A stretch of DNA of 64,000 nt from NCBI RefSeq assembly GCF_947179165.1, contig NC_077247.1:45676935-45740934 (forward strand), given 5' to 3'. This DNA comes from Solanum dulcamara (taxonomy: Eukaryota; Streptophyta; Magnoliopsida; Solanales; Solanaceae). Below, one piece after another: positions 60,833 through 64,000 of the stretch (position 1 is its first letter; every line of letters begins with the position of its first letter). The notes under the pieces are model-generated. The model was not told the DNA's origin. It made no database searches and saw only the letters and a program-made list of their open reading frames with translations. Made by a program: the position numbers and the translations under genes.

Positions 60833-61443
60833 TACTTCCCTCTGTTTCATATTATTTGATCATTATATTAAAAATAGTTATTTCAATTTATTTATATAAT
60901 TTGTGAAATCATTATATTTTTTTCATTCTATGTATTAAATAACTGCTCTCTCCGTTCACTTTTACTTATCACTTTAACAAGTCAAGAAAGGACCATTATT
61001 TTTTCCCTATTTTTTTAGCCTCAGCATTAATTATTTATTCTCCAAAAAACAACGCACTAGAACGCCCTTGTTGACGATCCTTTACTCCGACAGCATCTAG
61101 GGTTCAAGTTCTCGCCTCTGACCCCGGAGAACACAGGGTCAAGCCAAGCCTTCGAGAGAAAAAAAAGACTCTTAGACTCACTCAAAAATTATTTTTCAAG
61201 ACCTAATACTAAATATCAATTAATATGCGATAGTGTGATAAAATAGACACGTGAATTATTATTTTCTTAATGAATATGCCAAATAAAAGTGAACGGAGGA
61301 AGTACACATTAAGTAGTGGTAGACAAATTTAGAATTTCAAAAAATTACTAATATAATTAATTTAGTAAAATACACCTCTAAATTAAAGTTTTCTTAAAAA
61401 ATATGACAAGTCAATTTGGCCAAATAATATGAAACAAAGAAAT
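60833..61443. mobile_element. outer Stowaway-like MITE, split by a second MITE
   Basis: The left end CCCTCTGTTTCATATTATTT (about 60838) is matched by the inverse CCAAATAATATGAAACAAAG (about 61418-61437). The inner copy at 60946-61302 lies between the arms. Confidence 0.65.
60946..61302. mobile_element. inner Stowaway-like MITE
   Basis: The left end CTCTCTCCGTTCACTTTTAC and right end AAATAAAAGTGAACGGAGGA are inverted repeats. The interior (about 61056-61170) has GGGTTCAAGTTC, resembling a tRNA B box, followed by a GC-richer stretch and an A-run. That may be a SINE fragment inserted in the MITE, but no duplication was confirmed. Confidence 0.68.
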
Positions 61444-61811
61444 ACTTTGTCAAGAATAATTGAGGTCAAAGTAAACTAATTAACAATAGCGTGTCTTAGA
61501 TTAATACAAAGGACAAGCATAATTCGTATATTGAATATTCCACCAAACAACCAAAACTATACAAGAAACCCCACCCCCACACTGTTTAAGACTTATAACG
61601 TCTATTAATTTCACATCAAAGTATAAGTTCTAGAATTTTGACTTGATAAAAGTCGTGATGAACTTGGCTTCGTCGAAATTGTTTCATTAATTAAGCCTAA
61701 TCCCCTCTTTTTCATCATATATAACAAGGTGAAAAAAATGATCAATTCTAATTAAGTATCCAAAATATATCTTACAACTCAAGTGAGAAAAAAAGAGAAG
61801 AAAGAGAGAAA

Positions 61812-62459
61812 ATGGTTAGGCTTTCTGTTACGGAAAATGGTACAGGCATTGCATTTCAGGATTCTGGGCTAACAATATTCATGGTTGGCATGATAGCTGC
61901 TTCAATCTCGATGATGTCGATAGTTATATTTGCTTGTGCCAAATCCTCTACGAAACGAAAGAATAAGAATAATCCATATAGTGATTCCACTAAAATTGTT
62001 GTTAATGGTAAAAGTAATAAAGCACAACAAAATCGTGCGACTTCAGCCCCCGTCCGTTCAGAGGGAGAAATATTAGTTAGTGCTGCAGAAATTGCAACAA
62101 CTTTTGTAGATATTCCATCCACTGATGATGTTTGCAATACTAATAATGATGGCGGGAAAGATCCTCAATGTCATGGCGATACCACGAAACATAATGATAG
62201 TACCAAAAATAATGATGTTAATATCGATTGTACACATAATAATTATGTAAGTGGTGACAATAATAATAATATGGGTGGAGGTCATACTCATGCTAGCGCA
62301 AATACTACTACTAGTGGTGGAGGAGGTCATCATCATGGCGACACAAGTGGGACCACTAGTGGTGGTTGGAGCAGTGATCACGGTGGTAGTAGTTGGGGTG
62401 GCGGCGGTGGGGGTTTTAGTGGTGGTGATACTGGGGTTTTTAGTGGTGGAGGTTGGTGA
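61812..62459 (+). CDS. one-helix membrane protein with His/Gly/Asn-rich tail, unknown
   Basis: 215 residues, single exon. One transmembrane helix at about 21-42 (LTIFMVGMIAASISMMSIVIF) is followed by a basic stop-transfer stretch (KSSTKRKNKNN). A polar Asn/Asp-rich middle (NNDGGKDPQCHGDTTKHND) leads to a Gly/His-rich tail with HTHA, GGGGHHHGD and WGGGGGGFSGG, ending in GGGW. The His clusters could bind metal, which is inference only. The helix resembles that of the gene 2 kb upstream. The ATG lies in AAAATGG context with purine-rich leader and no competing start. Confidence 0.7.
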   Translation: MVRLSVTENGTGIAFQDSGLTIFMVGMIAASISMMSIVIFACAKSSTKRKNKNNPYSDSTKIVVNGKSNKAQQNRATSAPVRSEGEILVSAAEIATTFVDIPSTDDVCNTNNDGGKDPQCHGDTTKHNDSTKNNDVNIDCTHNNYVSGDNNNNMGGGHTHASANTTTSGGGGHHHGDTSGTTSGGWSSDHGGSSWGGGGGGFSGGDTGVFSGGGW

Positions 62460-63210
62460 TAGATCACAAGTTATTTATATTTTGAAAGTTACTTATATTT
62501 TAGTACAATTCTACAAGTGTAAAAGCCAATTAAAAATTGTCATTTGTTTATTACTACTATAATTTGTTGTAATTTGCTCAAAATATTTTCATATGTTCTT
62601 TAAAGTTATTATTTATGTAATTACATGTATTTTCAGCAGTAGATTGAATAAAACTCGAAATTAATCTTCAAAATTGATATAAATAGACGCTTGAATAAGT
62701 CCTTGAACTTATTAAGACTAAACATATCTTATTGGTACAAGTGCGACTCACAATCATCCTGATTCAGTAATTTGATTTTTAAAGACAACTATATGTGAAG
62801 TTAGTTATAGATAAAGCTATTGTTGTAAACCATAATAAAAATTCAAATATTAAAATACGAGGAAAATGTTTATTGTTTCAAGTTGAAAGAGAATTTTACC
62901 TTCAAAGACAACATAGATAGACACTTAAAATTGACACCAACGATGAAAGAAATTTTAAGAAACTTGTAAACACTTAAGTTGACATATCACACATTTGAAA
63001 TACACATATTGTGTACGTGAATGAACCAATATGGATTAAGTTGACACTTATTTTTAACTCAAATCAGCCTGCATTTTAGTTTGATTGCATTTTCATGGAT
63101 TAAAATGAGTTAATAATAAATTAGTGATTATATATTAACTTCTCCAATTTAACAAGTAGGCATATCATATTCTTACTGATTATATTATTTGACACTGTTA
63201 TAAACCAATA
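62460..63210. other. 3' region of the Gly-rich gene and spacer
   Basis: AT-rich. No gene or clear repeat before the RTE tail at 63211. Confidence 0.5.
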
Positions 63211-64000
63211 CAACAACAACAACAACAACGAACCCAGTGTGATCCCACCATGTGGGGTCTGGGGAGGGTAGAGTGTACGCAGACCTAACCCCCACCTTAA
63301 AAGGTAGGGCGGCTGTTTCCGAAAGACCCTCGGCTTAAGAGAGAAGAACAAGGGAGGAGAAACAAGGAAAAACAAGACATAGGTCAGTAAAGCCAGGCAT
63401 ATAACAGACAATATAAAGATATAAATAATGAGAGCGATAAAGCGATAAAGTCAGGGTAGGAAAGATCGGGGATAAAGGGGCATTAACTACTATAGATAAA
63501 ATAGGATACCCAAAGTAGACTGGGCCAACTAATATAAGCAGTAATCCCATGCAAAATCCTATGTTAAGACAAATGAGCGCGACTACGACTACTATGGAGA
63601 ACCGATCGGCCACCTAGCCCACTATCTTAGTCTGAGTCCTCCATAGCCTCCTATCTAAGGTCATGTCCTCGGAGAGCTGCAACTGTGTCATATCATGTCT
63701 AATGACCTCTTCCCAATATTTCTTCGGCCTCCCTTTGCCCCTCCTGAAACCGTTCATAGCCAACCTCTCGCACCTCCGCACTGGAGCATCTGTGTCTCTC
63801 CTCTTGACATGCCCAAACCATCTCAGTCTCGCTTCCCGCATCTTGTCCTCCACCGATGCCACTCCTACCTTGTCTCGGATATCTTCATTCCTAATTCTAT
63901 CCATCCTAGTGTGCCCACACATCCACCGCAGCATTCGCATTTCCGCGACTCTCATCTTCTGGACATGAAGTTTCTTGATTGGCCAACACTCCACCCCATA
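63211..64000 (-). mobile_element. RTE LINE copy, 3' part, continues off the right edge
   Basis: It begins with the reversed (TTG)n tail at 63211-63229, then the conserved 3' UTR and the C-terminal RT frame 63994-63614 ([26 protein letters not shown], to the C-terminus). It is close to the copy at 24157-24963, but the arginine codon that became TGA there is intact here. The 5' end is not in the window. Confidence 0.9.

Larger units (their letters stand above)
59895..61811. other. spacer between the paralogous small genes, with nested MITEs
   Basis: No further gene. Holds the nested Stowaway elements at 60833-61443, a short AT microsatellite near 60613-60630 and, at 61560-61811, the presumed promoter of the Gly-rich gene. 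Confidence 0.5.

Overview
This is a plant nuclear window, AT-rich, with multi-exon genes carrying canonical GT-AG introns, a nuclear tRNA-Ile, and TIR, LTR, LINE and SINE transposons. The tRNA-derived SINEs, the RTE-type LINE copies ending in (TTG)n and the Stowaway MITEs suggest a member of the Solanaceae, probably Solanum or a close relative. The family assignment is inferred from repeat families and cannot be proven here.

Layout: 285-6815 (-) is the 5' part of an LRR receptor-like kinase gene with a malectin domain; its kinase exons lie off the left edge. 7985-9358 is a long foldback transposon with a perfect 9-bp target duplication (Mutator-like). 11697-13669 is an RTE LINE with a 545-codon open reading frame. 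16088-25446 (+) is a complete 14-exon histidinol dehydrogenase gene (last enzyme of histidine synthesis), with an L1 fragment, a SINE and a Stowaway MITE in intron 9 and a 5'-truncated RTE copy in intron 13. 26585-29150 (+) is a two-exon seipin gene. 29845-31026 (-) is a decayed NOD26-like aquaporin copy, next to an intact five-exon NIP gene at 32626-34884 (-). 37572-39081 is an internally deleted copia LTR retrotransposon with intact ends.

42110-54138 is the most remarkable region: a roughly 12-kb Mutator-like element carrying a DUF1985/Ulp1-protease gene on the plus strand and a MURA-type transposase gene on the minus strand, arranged tail to tail, both now broken by stop codons. A hAT-type MITE (43855-45111) sits in the DUF1985 exon, and an Au-type SINE (44590-44741) sits inside that MITE, giving a three-level nest with readable target duplications at the two inner levels. 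The element is filled with the short inverted motif TGTATC/GATACA in its introns and flanks.

To the right are a single-exon HAD/CTD-like phosphatase (54530-55408, +), a small secreted Cys-containing protein (57749-58054, -), tRNA-Ile(AAU) (58191-58264, -), two small single-membrane-helix proteins that share a hydrophobic core (59589-59894 and 61812-62459, both +), a nest of Stowaway MITEs between them, and a third RTE copy running off the right edge.

The host genes are unrelated housekeeping or signalling loci and do not form a pathway. Their shared theme is repeated transposon insertion into introns and spacers. Exon boundaries were read by eye from splice consensus and reading frame.
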